Positions 22,083 through 33,300 of a stretch of 34,446 nucleotides of DNA are shown in pieces. A program made the position numbers and the translations under genes. The notes beneath the pieces are model-generated. The model was given only the letters and a program-made list of their open reading frames with translations, made no database searches and had not been told where the DNA came from. This stretch comes from a virus. The stretch covers positions 1 through 34,446 of IMG/VR virus record IMGVR_UViG_3300045790_001829. One strand, written 5' to 3'. The first letter of the stretch is position 1. Each line of letters begins with the position of its first letter.

Positions 22083-22754
22083 ATGGAACATAACAGGAGA
22101 GTACTGCCCCCAAGACGTAAAGGATTCACGCAGAAATCAAAAATTGGTGGACATAAAGTATACCTGAGAACAGGTGAGTATGAAGACGGAAGCTTAGGAG
22201 AAATCTTTATCGACATGCACAAAGAAGGTGCGGCATTCAGATGCCTCATGAATAACTTTGCAATTGCTATCTCACTTGGGCTACAACATGGGACTCCATT
22301 AGAAGAGTTTGTTGATGCATTTACATTCACAAAATTTGAGCCATCAGGTATGGTTCAGGGCAGTGAAGCTATTAAGATGTCAACGTCTATCTTAGATTAT
22401 ATCTTCAGAGAATTAGCCGTATCTTATTCTGGGAGAAATGATCTGGCTCATGTAGTACCAGAAAAACTAGAAGAAAAAGAATTACTAAGATTCGCAACCG
22501 ATAAAGAGTCGGGGTATGATGAAGGTCATATGATAGTAACAGACTCAGATGGTTTAGAGGTTGATGAAGAAGCAGTAGAAGATAACAAACATCGTTATCT
22601 GTCTGGCTCTGCACCAATAGTAGATAAGATCGCAGAAGCAAAGATGAAGGGCTATGAAGGCGAGGGCTGTACTAACTGTGGTCAATTCACGATGGTAAGG
22701 AACGGCTCATGTCTTAAGTGCAACTCATGCGGTGAAACTTCTGGCTGTTCATAG
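22083..22754 (+). CDS. nrdJb: stand-alone C-terminal part of class II (B12-dependent) ribonucleotide reductase, NrdJb-like
   Basis: I chose ATG 22083 (AAGGA, 4-5 nt upstream), giving 223 aa. The protein matches the C-terminal TSCPD region of Nrd[68 protein letters not shown] and a YIFRELA helix. It ends in a cysteine-rich tail CTNCGQFT...[10 protein letters not shown], like the redox-active end that re-reduces the enzyme. Its length is close to NrdJb (about 231 aa), the separate subunit in Pseudomonas aeruginosa. No catalytic NrdJa part is found anywhere in the window. It may recruit a host NrdJ, complement a subunit off-window, or do something else. It ends UAG-UAA. Confidence 0.82.
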   Translation: MEHNRRVLPPRRKGFTQKSKIGGHKVYLRTGEYEDGSLGEIFIDMHKEGAAFRCLMNNFAIAISLGLQHGTPLEEFVDAFTFTKFEPSGMVQGSEAIKMSTSILDYIFRELAVSYSGRNDLAHVVPEKLEEKELLRFATDKESGYDEGHMIVTDSDGLEVDEEAVEDNKHRYLSGSAPIVDKIAEAKMKGYEGEGCTNCGQFTMVRNGSCLKCNSCGETSGCS

Positions 22755-22765
22755 TAAATTTATAC

Positions 22766-22794
22766 TTGACTTATATAAAATAAATATATATAAT
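22766..22794 (+). promoter_or_regulatory. near-consensus sigma70 promoter
   Basis: TTGACT (22766-22771, 5/6) and TATAAT (22789-22794, 6/6) are exactly 17 nt apart. It starts about 60 nt before the HTH gene at 22858 and would drive HTH, SSB and the ribbon-helix-helix gene. The following 60 bp are almost pure A/T. Confidence 0.8.
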
Positions 22795-22857
22795 AAATAA
22801 TTAATTAATTATTATTTTATTATATTAATATTTTATTACTTAAAAAGAAAAGGTTTT

Positions 22858-23079
22858 ATGGAAGGAGAGAAGTTCAGCTTAGAAAGTTTTCCCCGTAACT
22901 TACGGAACGCTATGCATCAATGTGACATTACAAGTACTTGGTTTGCTAAAGAAATGGGAGTGTCTCGGATGAGTGTGTATAACTGGAGAGCTGGGCGAGC
23001 AGACCCACCACTTAATAGGCTGTTTGAAATAGCATTGGTCTTAAAGACTGATGTTGGGCAGCTACTTACTAAACTTTAA
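22858..23079 (+). CDS. HTH (XRE-family) transcription regulator
   Basis: This 73-aa protein is essentially one helix-turn-helix: LRNAMHQCDITSTWFAKEMG, SRMSVYNWRAGRADPPLNRL and FEIALVLKTDVGQLLTKL, the classical cro/C1-type layout. Its own promoter (22766-22794) and the AT-rich leader are likely operator targets, and autoregulation is plausible. It may also act on the divergent promoters near 10.3 kb. With no integrase seen, it does not by itself indicate lysogeny. Confidence 0.82.
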   Translation: MEGEKFSLESFPRNLRNAMHQCDITSTWFAKEMGVSRMSVYNWRAGRADPPLNRLFEIALVLKTDVGQLLTKL

Positions 23080-23094
23080 TAAAGGAAAAATACT

Positions 23095-23457
23095 ATGGCT
23101 AACTTTAACAAAGCAATTCTATCAGGTAACATAGGCAGTGACCCTAAAGTAGCAGATGACGGAAGTTGGACACACGCTTCAATAGCAACATCTAACTCAT
23201 GGAAAGATAAGAAGACTGATGAGTGGCAAGAGAAGGTTCAGTGGCATCGCATCATGGCATATGGGTATGTCAGTGAGAAGCTTGCTAAGTGTAAGAAAGG
23301 ACAGAACATAATGGTAGAAGGAAGCATTGATTATTTTGAACCTAAAGAAGAGGGGCAGAATCCTTCTGCTTACATTAAAGCAGAGAAGATTATAACTTCT
23401 CCAGTATCTAAGAGTCAAGAATCAAACGGAGCGAAGGATGATATTCCGTTCGGCTAA
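23095..23457 (+). CDS. ssb: single-stranded DNA-binding protein
   Basis: The 120-aa protein begins FNKAILSGNIGSDPKVADDG and includes VQWHRIMAYGYVSEKLAKCK and GQNIMVEGSIDY, the OB-fold pattern of bacterial SSB, and ends DDIPFG, close to the acidic DDDIPF tip that recruits partner proteins. The linker is short. It should coat ssDNA during replication and the exonuclease/annealing reaction. AAAGGAA precedes ATG by 8 nt. Confidence 0.93.
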   Translation: MANFNKAILSGNIGSDPKVADDGSWTHASIATSNSWKDKKTDEWQEKVQWHRIMAYGYVSEKLAKCKKGQNIMVEGSIDYFEPKEEGQNPSAYIKAEKIITSPVSKSQESNGAKDDIPFG

Positions 23458-23713
23458 GACTAAACCAATATCAATACGTCTACCTGTTGAAGTTATTTGT
23501 GAGTATCAGAAAAGAGCTGACAAGGAAGACGTAGCACTGTCTAAAGTTTTGGCTAATGCGTGTGTCTTATGGCTAGAGGCTGAAAAGCAAATGGATTTGC
23601 AGCACGCACCAGAACAGCAGCCAGTAAAAAATACAGTGGCGGTTGAAAGTAATAAAGTACACCTCACTGATCCATTTAAGTATAAGCCCCATACATTTTT
23701 TGAATGGGATTGA
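23438..23713 (+). CDS. ribbon-helix-helix protein
   Basis: The 91-aa protein overlaps ssb by 20 bp in another frame (GGAGCGAAG before ATG). Residues 8-52 (TKPISIRLPVEVICEYQKRA...LSKVLANACVLWLEAEKQ) match the ribbon-helix-helix plan: a short beta strand KPISIRLP then two helices. It probably dimerises and binds DNA. The C-terminal half (HLTDPFKYKPHTFFEWD) is unique. As the last gene of the early block it may regulate early promoters. Confidence 0.7.
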   Translation: MIFRSAKTKPISIRLPVEVICEYQKRADKEDVALSKVLANACVLWLEAEKQMDLQHAPEQQPVKNTVAVESNKVHLTDPFKYKPHTFFEWD

Positions 23714-23881
23714 TTGCGGGCAGGTAAACGAAACGGGGAAACCTTGCACTCTATCTGGTAGGTATGAGTGTTTCTCGCTGGATTGCTCCACTAAAGCAAG
23801 GCCGGACTAAGGGGATCTACAACCTGTGAAGTATACAAAGAGAGTGGACTATCTTAATACTGCGGATGCCTGCCACTTTTT
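23714..23881 (+). ncRNA. candidate structured RNA and terminator between the convergent blocks
   Basis: GGCAGGTA (23719-23726) pairs with TGCCTGCC (23867-23874; one G-U), closing about 140 nt and followed by TTTTT (23877-23881). Inside lie CCTTGC/GCAAGG (23742-23747/23796-23801) enclosing two hairpins (ACTC/GAGT and TGGA/TCCA with a TTGC loop), then AGTAT/ATACT (23830-23834/23857-23861) around AAGA/TCTT. No protein is encoded. The nested order fits one multi-branched RNA transcribed from the plus strand, ended by the U run. The 3' strand GGATGCCTGCC resembles the B12-box of cobalamin riboswitches, but their other elements are missing. Function is unknown. Confidence 0.45.
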
Positions 23882-23884
23882 AAA

Positions 23885-24301
23885 CTAAGTTAATTTTAAA
23901 GTTTTCTCGCCATCTTTTTTTTTCTGTTGTATCGAGCATAACTTAGTGACATCATAGACATACTTAGCATTGACTGCTGTAAGTACCTGAACATGAGCAA
24001 GATTCTCAAGGAACCATCTCCAAGAATTATCACGTTCATATATTTCCATAGTACATTTTACTATTTCAAAAACAGCTTCTGGTTTTAGTACCCTTTGGAT
24101 GCCAGGACTGCTAGCCATTGTGTGGAAGTAACGTGCATACCAATAGTATTTCTCATCTTGAGGCCAAGGCTCATGTCCGCCTTGTTCAGATTGTTTCATT
24201 TCTAATTCAGCATCAACTTTTTTATCTACTTGCTGCGAAGACATGTGTATAGTACACCCACTAAAGATTAGTATTAAAATAAATAGTGTTGTGTTATACA
24301 T
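23885..24301 (-). CDS. 138-aa lipoprotein
   Basis: The N-terminus MYNTTLFILILIFSGCTIHM is a type II signal with lipobox-like FSGC (Cys16), followed by a charged region (VDKKVDAELEMKQSEQGG) and a helical domain with a YYWYARYFHTMASSP segment and MEIYERDNSWRWFLENLAHV. It should be lipid-anchored. GAGG lies 8 nt before the ATG. A superinfection-exclusion lipoprotein or an outer-membrane spanin are possible; the length is large for a spanin. It is the last gene of the late block. Confidence 0.7.
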   Translation of the reverse strand: MYNTTLFILILIFSGCTIHMSSQQVDKKVDAELEMKQSEQGGHEPWPQDEKYYWYARYFHTMASSPGIQRVLKPEAVFEIVKCTMEIYERDNSWRWFLENLAHVQVLTAVNAKYVYDVTKLCSIQQKKKDGEKTLKLT

Positions 24302-24315
24302 TTTGGTTACCTCTC

Positions 24316-27300
24316 TTAACGGAAAGCCTTACTCTTAACTGCCTTGTTAATAAACATGTTCCTTAACTGGTACAATCTGTCCATCTTAGCTCCCTTAACA
24401 TCAGCACCCATATCCATATCATTTCTTACATCAGTAATGCGAGAGTTTATATCGTTAATACTTCTTTGTTTCTTCTTTAAGAAGGCTTTGTACTTTAACA
24501 ATTCTTTTTTATTATCATATATTTCATTGAACTTTTCTGTGTTACCAATCTTCTTTGCAAAGTTCATGTCTTGAACAGTTTGTTCTAGCTCCTTAAGTCT
24601 CTCATAAAATACTGTACCAGACTTTGTGTTCCTAAGCGGTGAAGATTTAAATATTCTTCTAGCTGCTGGGTGATCTAACAGTTTACGAGCTGGTCTTTCA
24701 GGAAATTCACCGACACTTGTTGTCAACATATCAGCAACACCAAGAATAGATGAGCCTGCCCAACCAAAGTAACCATTGATTAAATGTTCTAGCTGATAAG
24801 GAGAAAGCTTTAGCTTATCTATAGGAGAGTTCTCTAGTATCTGAGATGCGAGTATCAAAGTTTCAGATGTATACTTACCATACCTTAGACTAGGAGACCT
24901 ACCCTGACTACCAAGAGGCTCTATATCTCTATCAAAATATAGATTTTTATTCATACCCAATTCTATAAGTGGCTTGATTGCTTGTGGAACAGGTACAATA
25001 CCAAACTCCCTAGACACAAGAGTCTTTACTCCAGTAGATAAAGCCTTACCATAATCAGGGTTCTCCGCCTCTGCTAATTTAAGTGCTCTCCAAGCAATGT
25101 TACCTACAATAGAAAATTCATGAGGTTTAGGCATCTTATAAACAACTTCAGTGCCAGGGATTTTAATCCACCAGTAAGTATCCTTATCGTAATCAGGTCT
25201 GTTCTGGTATTCTTCGTCATCTTGGTAAAGCATTTCCTCAAAGATAGAAGCTAGTAAAACCATAGAACTTACAACAGCTACTGGCTTTGGGTTGTTCAGG
25301 ACTGCTCTCCCTATCTTATACTTACCTTGCAACAATGAGTTTGCAAATGGGGTAAGCGATGTTACTAATCTGACCCAGTCAGATCCTCCATGAAGAGTGA
25401 AGTCCATTAAATCTCGTGCTTCAAAAGCCGCTTCGGTCTGACTCTTACCTCCCTCCATCAATGACTTAAACAAAGTCGCTCTGTTAGCGTTCTCTAGTTT
25501 GTCACCCACCTTTGCATAAGAATCCCATAAACCCATACCCAAAGACTTTGCTTTCTTAAGTGAAGAAAGAAATGTTTCATCTGTTTCAGGGTTGTTTATA
25601 ATGTATCCTGTAGAAAGCTCCTTGTTAAGGATTGTTTCTCCATAGTTAGGATCTTCTGATCTAGTGTATGCAAACTGTATGTACCCACCGGATACTAACA
25701 TATCTGCTTCTTTATTTTTTAAAGTTGTATACCCAGCATAAGCATTCTTTATTAAGTTGTAACCTATATCAGAAGTACCAGCTGCAGACACAGTGTCTCT
25801 TACAATATTGTTTATTTTAAATATAGGATTAGCCGTTACGATCTGAGTAAGTAATCCCTTTGCCGATATTAAATACTTAAAACCAGGGAACTTAGTCTCT
25901 GCACCTAGTGATGCCAACGATTGATAGAGTAATTTATTATTAATATTATAAAGTTTTTCCTTACCATCTTCTAATACACGTAACGATCTAGCTGAAGCAG
26001 AGTCCGTTGGAGAGACCATCATCTGGGATGAGTCCATTGGATCTGTAATTTTAAGTGCAGATCTTATGGTTGTATTAGCAGCATCATTTTTAATTGACGC
26101 ATCTATTATATGTAACCAGTTATGTAACAGATTATTAAACGGGTCACTCATAGCTTTGTCTGAACCCTTTAATCTTTTAACTCCCTTCTGACCAGTTAAC
26201 GCATTATAATCCACAGGCCCGCCTTGCTTTGCGTTACCTATATCCTCCTCAATTATCCTATAGAATGGTACATAAAATTCTTGTTCAAAGTTTTCAGCAA
26301 CAGTCTTGTCAAGAAGCCCCATATCAATCCCTAACTTAATAACAGCACTGTTCATATCCATAAGATCTTTACGCACATTTTCATAAATTGCTGCCCTTGG
26401 AATCATTGCTCCTGTTGTAGCATCTTTCATTTTACCTTCGTTGTACCGAAGTCCTGCATCAATGTTAGCGTCAGTGTACCAGTTCTCTTTGCCAACCCCT
26501 CTAAGTTTGTCGGCCCTATTAAAAGCCATCCATGCCATAAATTGTTTTCTCTCAGTCTCTGTGCCAAGAGGTTTTAAGGTTTCAAAAACACTCTTAGTAT
26601 TCTTATCCAGTATAGTTTCATTAACCACCACTCCATTAACGTTTCTTTTTTCAACCTTAACACCAGAATGCCTTAGTATAGTAGCAAGAACTCCATCAGA
26701 TCTTTTGGCAAGGCGAGTAACCATGTACTCTGTCATGCCTATGTCTTCACTTATGTTCCTGAATGGATCAACAATAGAAGATACAAGACTGCGTCTAATA
26801 CCGTGCCACCATGAACTGTCTTTAGCAAACTCTGTATCTGTAGTATATATTTTATTCCACGATTCCCTTGCTGACTCAGGTAAGTCAGATCTATTAAAAG
26901 ATTCATCTTGTTGTTTAATAGATCTTTTATTTATTGTACCTATGTTTTCAATAGTCCTTATAGGTGCGCCCGTTCTTAATTTATCAGCAGATCTAAGTAA
27001 AAGCATCTTGATATCACGCTCACTCCAAGTGATGTTTACTCCTAGATCAAACATCACCTCTCTAAACCATGTTGATACCTTATCCCATAAGGTAGGCGGT
27101 GCATCTTTATATAAATTATCTGCTTGATAAGCTAGATATTCTTTAGCCGCCTGTCTTGATCTTTCGACACTAGTACCTTCTCCAACATTATCTAAATAAG
27201 AATTGTAAATTTCATCCGGTAAAGTTTTCTGTATCAAATCTACCAGCTTGTTAAAGTTTACCTCACCAAGAGAACTCTCAAGGCCAAGATGACCTATTCC

Positions 27301-30300
27301 TTCATGCCATAATGTCTTTAATACTTCATCTGTATTAGTGTGAGATGACCTAACAATATAAATCTTTCCATCTTCAAACATACCATATACATCAGACTCA
27401 CCCTTACCATCTGGTAAATCAATATAAGTATCAACAACTTCTATGTTGGGTATACTTGGAAATTTATTTGCAAACTCGTCAACGACACCTTGTACTTCTT
27501 CAAGTCTAAGCGATGGTTGTGTATGATCAATGCCTCCTTCTTCAATCCTCCTATTCCTCAGTCTCCTTCGCTCAATAGCCTCGTTAGATTGTCTAGTTTC
27601 TAGTTCTGCATTTGCGTCCCAGCCAGGAGTGCTCCCCATGACAGTGCTTTCAACAGAGCTTTCAGTAGAAGGAGTACCCAAAGAGAAAACTTCTTCTCTT
27701 AAGTTTGGATCTGTATCTTTAGCTAATGGATCTAACATCAACTCAATACTCGCAGTATTATTTTGATTTATAGATTCTGAATCTACGGAGTCTTCTAAGA
27801 TACTCGCACCAAGTCTATTAATAATTTCATTGTTGTGTTCATTCTCTATCCTAGAGAAGTCAGGGTTGTTACTCTTAATGTCTTCAATAAACTGTTGCGC
27901 TAGTTCTTCACTCTTAAATGTAACAAAGCCTTTGAATTCTTTTTCTTTTGAAACCTTCAAGTTACTATCAAGCCAGAAAACTTCAACAGAATTTTTGTTT
28001 CTTATATCTAAATGAGCATACTTAACTCTCTTTTCATCGTGTGCTTTCGTTAACTCTTTAAGTATGTCTTTACTTCTGAATAGATTTGTATACACCTCTG
28101 ATGAACTATCATCTTTTAATTCCGAAGACTCTAGCTTACGACTAAGCTGACCTCTAGGTTTATTTTTCCCAAAATTATCCTTACCTTTTCTTCCGAGTAT
28201 TCTTTTTATAACAGCAGGTACTTCTATCTTATTGACTTCACCATCTACTACACGATAGTCCTCACTGACAGGTAAGATGTACCAAATGTTGCCCTTAACT
28301 TTATGGACTACCTCAAATCCTAATCTTAATTCTTCGCCCATAAAAGTATCTATAAAATTAGTAATCCCAGGGGACTCTAATCCAGTAGCTTGTTGGTCAA
28401 AGATATCTTCTACTTCATTAGGATGTATCAACCATACGTTAGGTGGAGATGGTTTCTTAGTAGGGGTAAGGCTCTCGGCAGACAGAGCATTCTCAGAGAG
28501 GAACCCTTGTTGGATAGGGGCTTGTTCTGTGGGCGTGGATTCAGTCGTATCAGTATCAACTATTTTTGATTTTTTTTTTGGAATAAGATCTAAAGGTTCA
28601 GAACCTTTTCTTGTTAAAGCTGCATTGATTTCTATACGATCACCTTTAGTTAAGATAGGCCAGAATTTTTCCTCCATATCAGCCCTTAAGGAATCCATAT
28701 CTTGTTCAGTTTGAACACGACCAATCAGCCAGTCTCTCATTCTATTACGTATAAGATTAACTAAACTCTTTGGAGCCTTAGTATACCCAAGATCTTTTGC
28801 AATCTGTTCAGTAAAGTCCTTGCTACTTTTATATTTTGAACCGTCCCAAGCAGATACATCCTGATAATAATTCTTTCCGGGTGAAGTAATTATAGCTGTC
28901 CACTTACCTTTTGTATCTCCCGGCAAAAGAATTGTTCCTAAGTTATCTTCAGCCTGATCTTCCTTTCTTGCTGTAAGTTCTTCTATCGTAATTTTAGGTG
29001 AGGCTACAATTGATGGCTGAACAGTCTCACTTGGCTCTGCATTATCTGTAGTGACAGGAGTGCTAACCGGAACAGATTCTTTTCTAGGTTTAGCAGTAGC
29101 TGCTTGAGGTTTAAGTTTTCTGCCCGATGGTTTGGATATTTTTTCAGCAAGAGCAACGTAATGTCCGGCATGTATATTCCAGCTAGGTGTCCATACAGCA
29201 GTAACAACTTCTTTAGTAGCAGATTCTGAATTTTTAATTGATCCTTCATAATTATCTATACCCATATTATCTACATCTACGCCTGCCTCACCACCTATTC
29301 TCTTTATTACTGGGAAGCCTGCCTTACCTTCATTACTCCATAAATGATACGAAAGCTCCTCGTCACTAAATCCTCTGCCTTCTTCAGGAAGTTTGGATCT
29401 TAATTGATCTATTGCCTTGCTAGTATTTTGTATCTTATTTAAGTTCTTATTCTTCTTACTGAACATTCCTTTATTCAAACCAGTACTCAACTTTGATAAT
29501 GCTTTAGCTGCTGCCTCTCTCATCTGAGGTGCAAGTACATCATCTTCAATAACAGTTAAAGGTTCGTTTCTTTTCTCTTCCAGCTTGGCTTGTAGTCTAT
29601 TACTCTCAGCTACCATGCCTAACTGCGGTTCTAGTTCGTTAGCAGGTGAGTTGTTTCTGGTTATACTATCTGCTAGTCCTTCTGAGTATTCTTTAGACTC
29701 TTCTCTTGCTCTAGCTTGTACATCTTCACCAGTATTTGGGTCGATAAGTGGTTCGGTAAACTGAATATTGTTAGTGCTTACAGGCTCGTTAATATCAATC
29801 GTTATATTTTTAGTACCTGATTTAAAATCATGCGCCATTCTAATAAGGTCATAACCATTTGAATAAAGCACACTTATTAATTCATCTTCATTAATGTCCA
29901 TATCTAACGATACATTTATAGCTGTATCCTCAACTGCTACAGAATCCCTTTGAAAATTTATTCTCTCAGGCCATGTCTTTTCGATAGAGTCTAATGTCTC
30001 TTCTACAAAATCATTAGGGTACTTGTTGTTATTCTTTTTATAAGCTTCCTTAATATTCTTTATCTTTTTATTAACAGTTCTTTGGCTCTTGCCTTGGTCA
30101 TTAATAGGAAGGCGATCACCAACAGGTGCAACACCCTGTCTAACTGTAGTCTCTCCTTGAGAAGGAAGGGCAGTTACTTTTAAAGAATTAATCTTATCAC
30201 TTAACTTTATTATTTCTTGATTCAATTTTTTTAATTTCTTTTTTTCTATAGGATTAGCACCTATTGCTTTTTTATGTGACGCTATCTTTTTCTTCTTACT

Positions 30301-33300
30301 CTTATCTAGTTCATTTAAACTTTTACTAATAACCGCAATTCTTTCCAGCCTTGAGTCTTTCTCAGCCTTAGCTTTTGGTCTTTTCTTAGCAAGTGCTTTC
30401 TTCTCAGCCTGTAGTGCGTCTCTTTCTTTTTTAAAAAAGTCAGGTGACTTTGAATCTACTTGTTTCTCCACTTCTTCTTGCTTTTTAATTTTTTCATTCA
30501 GTGTGTCGTACTTTCTTTCAACAACAGAACGAGTCTTTTCTAAAGCTAGTATCTCTGTAGAGTCTTTACTTTCTTGACGCTCAATAATATTAGTGACTGT
30601 TTCAAAAGAACTGCTAGCTTGATTGGTCTTACCCTTACCTTCCTTAACATTAATATAAGATTTTGGTTGCCCAGTTTGAAGATGCCTTAACGCATTCTCT
30701 GCTGTACCCTGATTAATTTCTTTTTTCGGAACAAGAATATTAGGTGTAGTTAGATCTTGTTCTCTCGGAGCATAGTGATCATAGAATATAATCTTGCCAT
30801 CTATTATGCCTGCAAACTTAATTAGACTAAGGCTAGTTTCTGGCCTTGCTTTAAACCCTGTCCCTGGTTGAAGCCCAGCTTTCACTCTATCTATTTTAGT
30901 TTGAGCATCAGGGCCACCTTCTTTTATTGTATATGTAAGCTTGCCACTAGAGTTTGGTCTTTCTATTAATACAGTTTGGTTAATAAACTGTGAAACATTT
31001 TCATCGTCTATTGTTTGTGGTAGTTCGTTATTATTTTTATCATAATGTTTAAGATTAGGGTTCTCTCTGTAAATAGATGGATCAATTATTACTTCTTCTA
31101 CTGGTATATTTATAGCTGTATCAGAGCCAGTAAATGTAGTTGGTTCAGCAACAGACTCAACTACTGGTGGAGTAAGATTAAGTTTCTTAGATATACGGGC
31201 GACTATACCTGCACGGGTTTGAGAATCAATATCATATTCACTTTCTTTTTTACCCGGCTTCTTCCTTATATCTCTTCCTTCTCCGTTATCTTTTAACTTC
31301 TTATCTTTAGCAAGCTTTGCAATATCCTGTAAGATCATCCCTCTTACTTCTTTAGTCTTATACTCAGCTCCCTTTCCTTCAGAATACTGTTTGAGAACTC
31401 TCTGTATATCTGATACTGATTTTTCTTTATTAAGAATACCTTCGCTTACATTAGCGGTGGATGTAGGAGTCTGAGACGCTTCTGTATTAACAGATGTACC
31501 TGCCCTCCGCTTCTTCTCTAGTATAAGTGCGTTCCGGTTACGTATATATGATGGTATGGTGGATGGCTGTTTTTCTTCTTGAGCTGCCTTAATACGACGG
31601 TCTTGTTGTTCTATCCCCTCGTTTATTTGTTCATCACTTAATGATGATACAGTTTGTGACCCCTCCCCCCAATTTGCTGTTTCTAATATAAAGTTATTAT
31701 CTTTAGGATCAGTAGTATCATATTTCCCACCTAATAATACTTGTTTACCTGTGTCTGGATCTATAATTTTAACAGTACCTGCCTCACTCCTAGCAAAAAC
31801 CTCAACCTCAATAGGCTTACCATTTGGAAGATAAACAGTAATAACTTCCTTCCCCTCTGTTGCTACCTGTTCTATCTCATTTTCAGTAGCAAGCTCTGCT
31901 TCCGCATTGATTGGTGTCTTCTTGACTCTAGGCTTAGCTTTAACTGGAGGTGTTTCTAAATAATCTCGTTCTTGTTTCTCTTCTATCTTAATCTGCTTGT
32001 CTATTTCTCCGTATGTTAACTCTGGATTTTCTTGAGCAAGTACTAGTAACCTTTGTGCTCGTTTATTCCTTTGACCTTCCGGTATATTTAAAATACTTTT
32101 TACAAGAGCACCACTACTTTTATGAACAACAACATTAACATAAGACTTTTTGCTAGCACTTTCAGATCTTATTGTTTCAGTTTCATCTACAGTTTCTACA
32201 GTATCGTTACTAGTTCCTGAAGTTTTGTTCCTGTCACTGTTTATTTTATTAACAATATTGTTTATTTCTTTTAAAGATAAATCTGGGTTAGCATTTATTA
32301 CTTCTAAATTAATGTTCTCTATTTGAGTTCGTTCAGCCTCCGGGTTATTAGAGATCATTTCATAAATAACTTTGACTTCACGATCCTTAATCGTAGATCC
32401 TATGCTGCCTTCTTCAGTAGCGTCCCCTGTAGTTTCTTCTGGTGTGACATAGTTATCTAGTGCTTCTTGATAAATAGATGCAGTCTCCTTACGTTCAGCT
32501 AACTTTTCTTTGCTGTTAAACTCACCCATTAAAGAATCACCTGATCGAAGGAGAGACAATTCTTCATCTATAATATTTGCTTCTCGAGGATCTGTAATAT
32601 TTTTGCGCCAAGCAACAAAAGTTGCAGGATCTTTCTTATCTACTACTCTTCGTGTAGTAAACTGCAACGGCCCCTTTGGAATAAAGTCAAGATCTCCTGG
32701 TTTCTTGTAATCTAACTTCCCTTTGTTATAACCATCCTCAATAATATTTGCCTTGCCAGAACTATAATCACTATATGTTTTTATCCCTCTACCGAAACCC
32801 CCAAACATACCTACAGTACCACCAACTAACCCTTCATAGATTGCACCCGAAATACTTGTTTCATATTCAGGGATATCATTAACACCTGCACTCTCCATGG
32901 CTTTCGTCTTAGCTTCATTTGAAAACTCTTGAGAGATTACTGATGCAGAGCTTTCCTGAAGAGCTTCACGAGCAGCAGCGTTTCTTGCAGCTCTACCTGC
33001 TGTTGCTACCTTACCTGATCCAGCTTTCATTAACGCAGAGAACTTCCCAGGAACTGGGAACCAGTTTACAGGGTTCATAAAACTAGCAATACCAACTTTA
33101 GCAGCACTGGTATCTGCCTCATCCATTAAAAGTTCTTGTACTTTAATCTGTATTTCTTTTTCAGTAGCATCATTTAATTTCTCGCCTTCTCCTAATGCTT
33201 CTTCCATTTTCTTACGAACTTCTGGATCACTAACTACATCCAGATAACTAAATCCCATCTCAACTAAAGCAATTGATACTCCACCAGCAAGTAAGCTTGC

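Noticed and set aside
23714-23881. Canonical cobalamin riboswitch
   Set aside because: Only the 3' box and a GGGGAA are similar. The GGTGAAAATCC and CGCAACTG segments are absent and no plus-strand gene follows, so it is kept as an unassigned structured RNA.
23714-23881. Group I intron remnant
   Set aside because: The AAACGGGGAAACC stretch recalls the P4 region of phage introns, but the P7 pairing (GACTA with TAGTC) cannot be made and no gene is interrupted.
26441-27127. Long plus-strand open frame (228 codons) opposite the giant gene
   Set aside because: It is an antisense shadow of the giant gene with low-complexity composition, no ribosome site and no protein-like motif.
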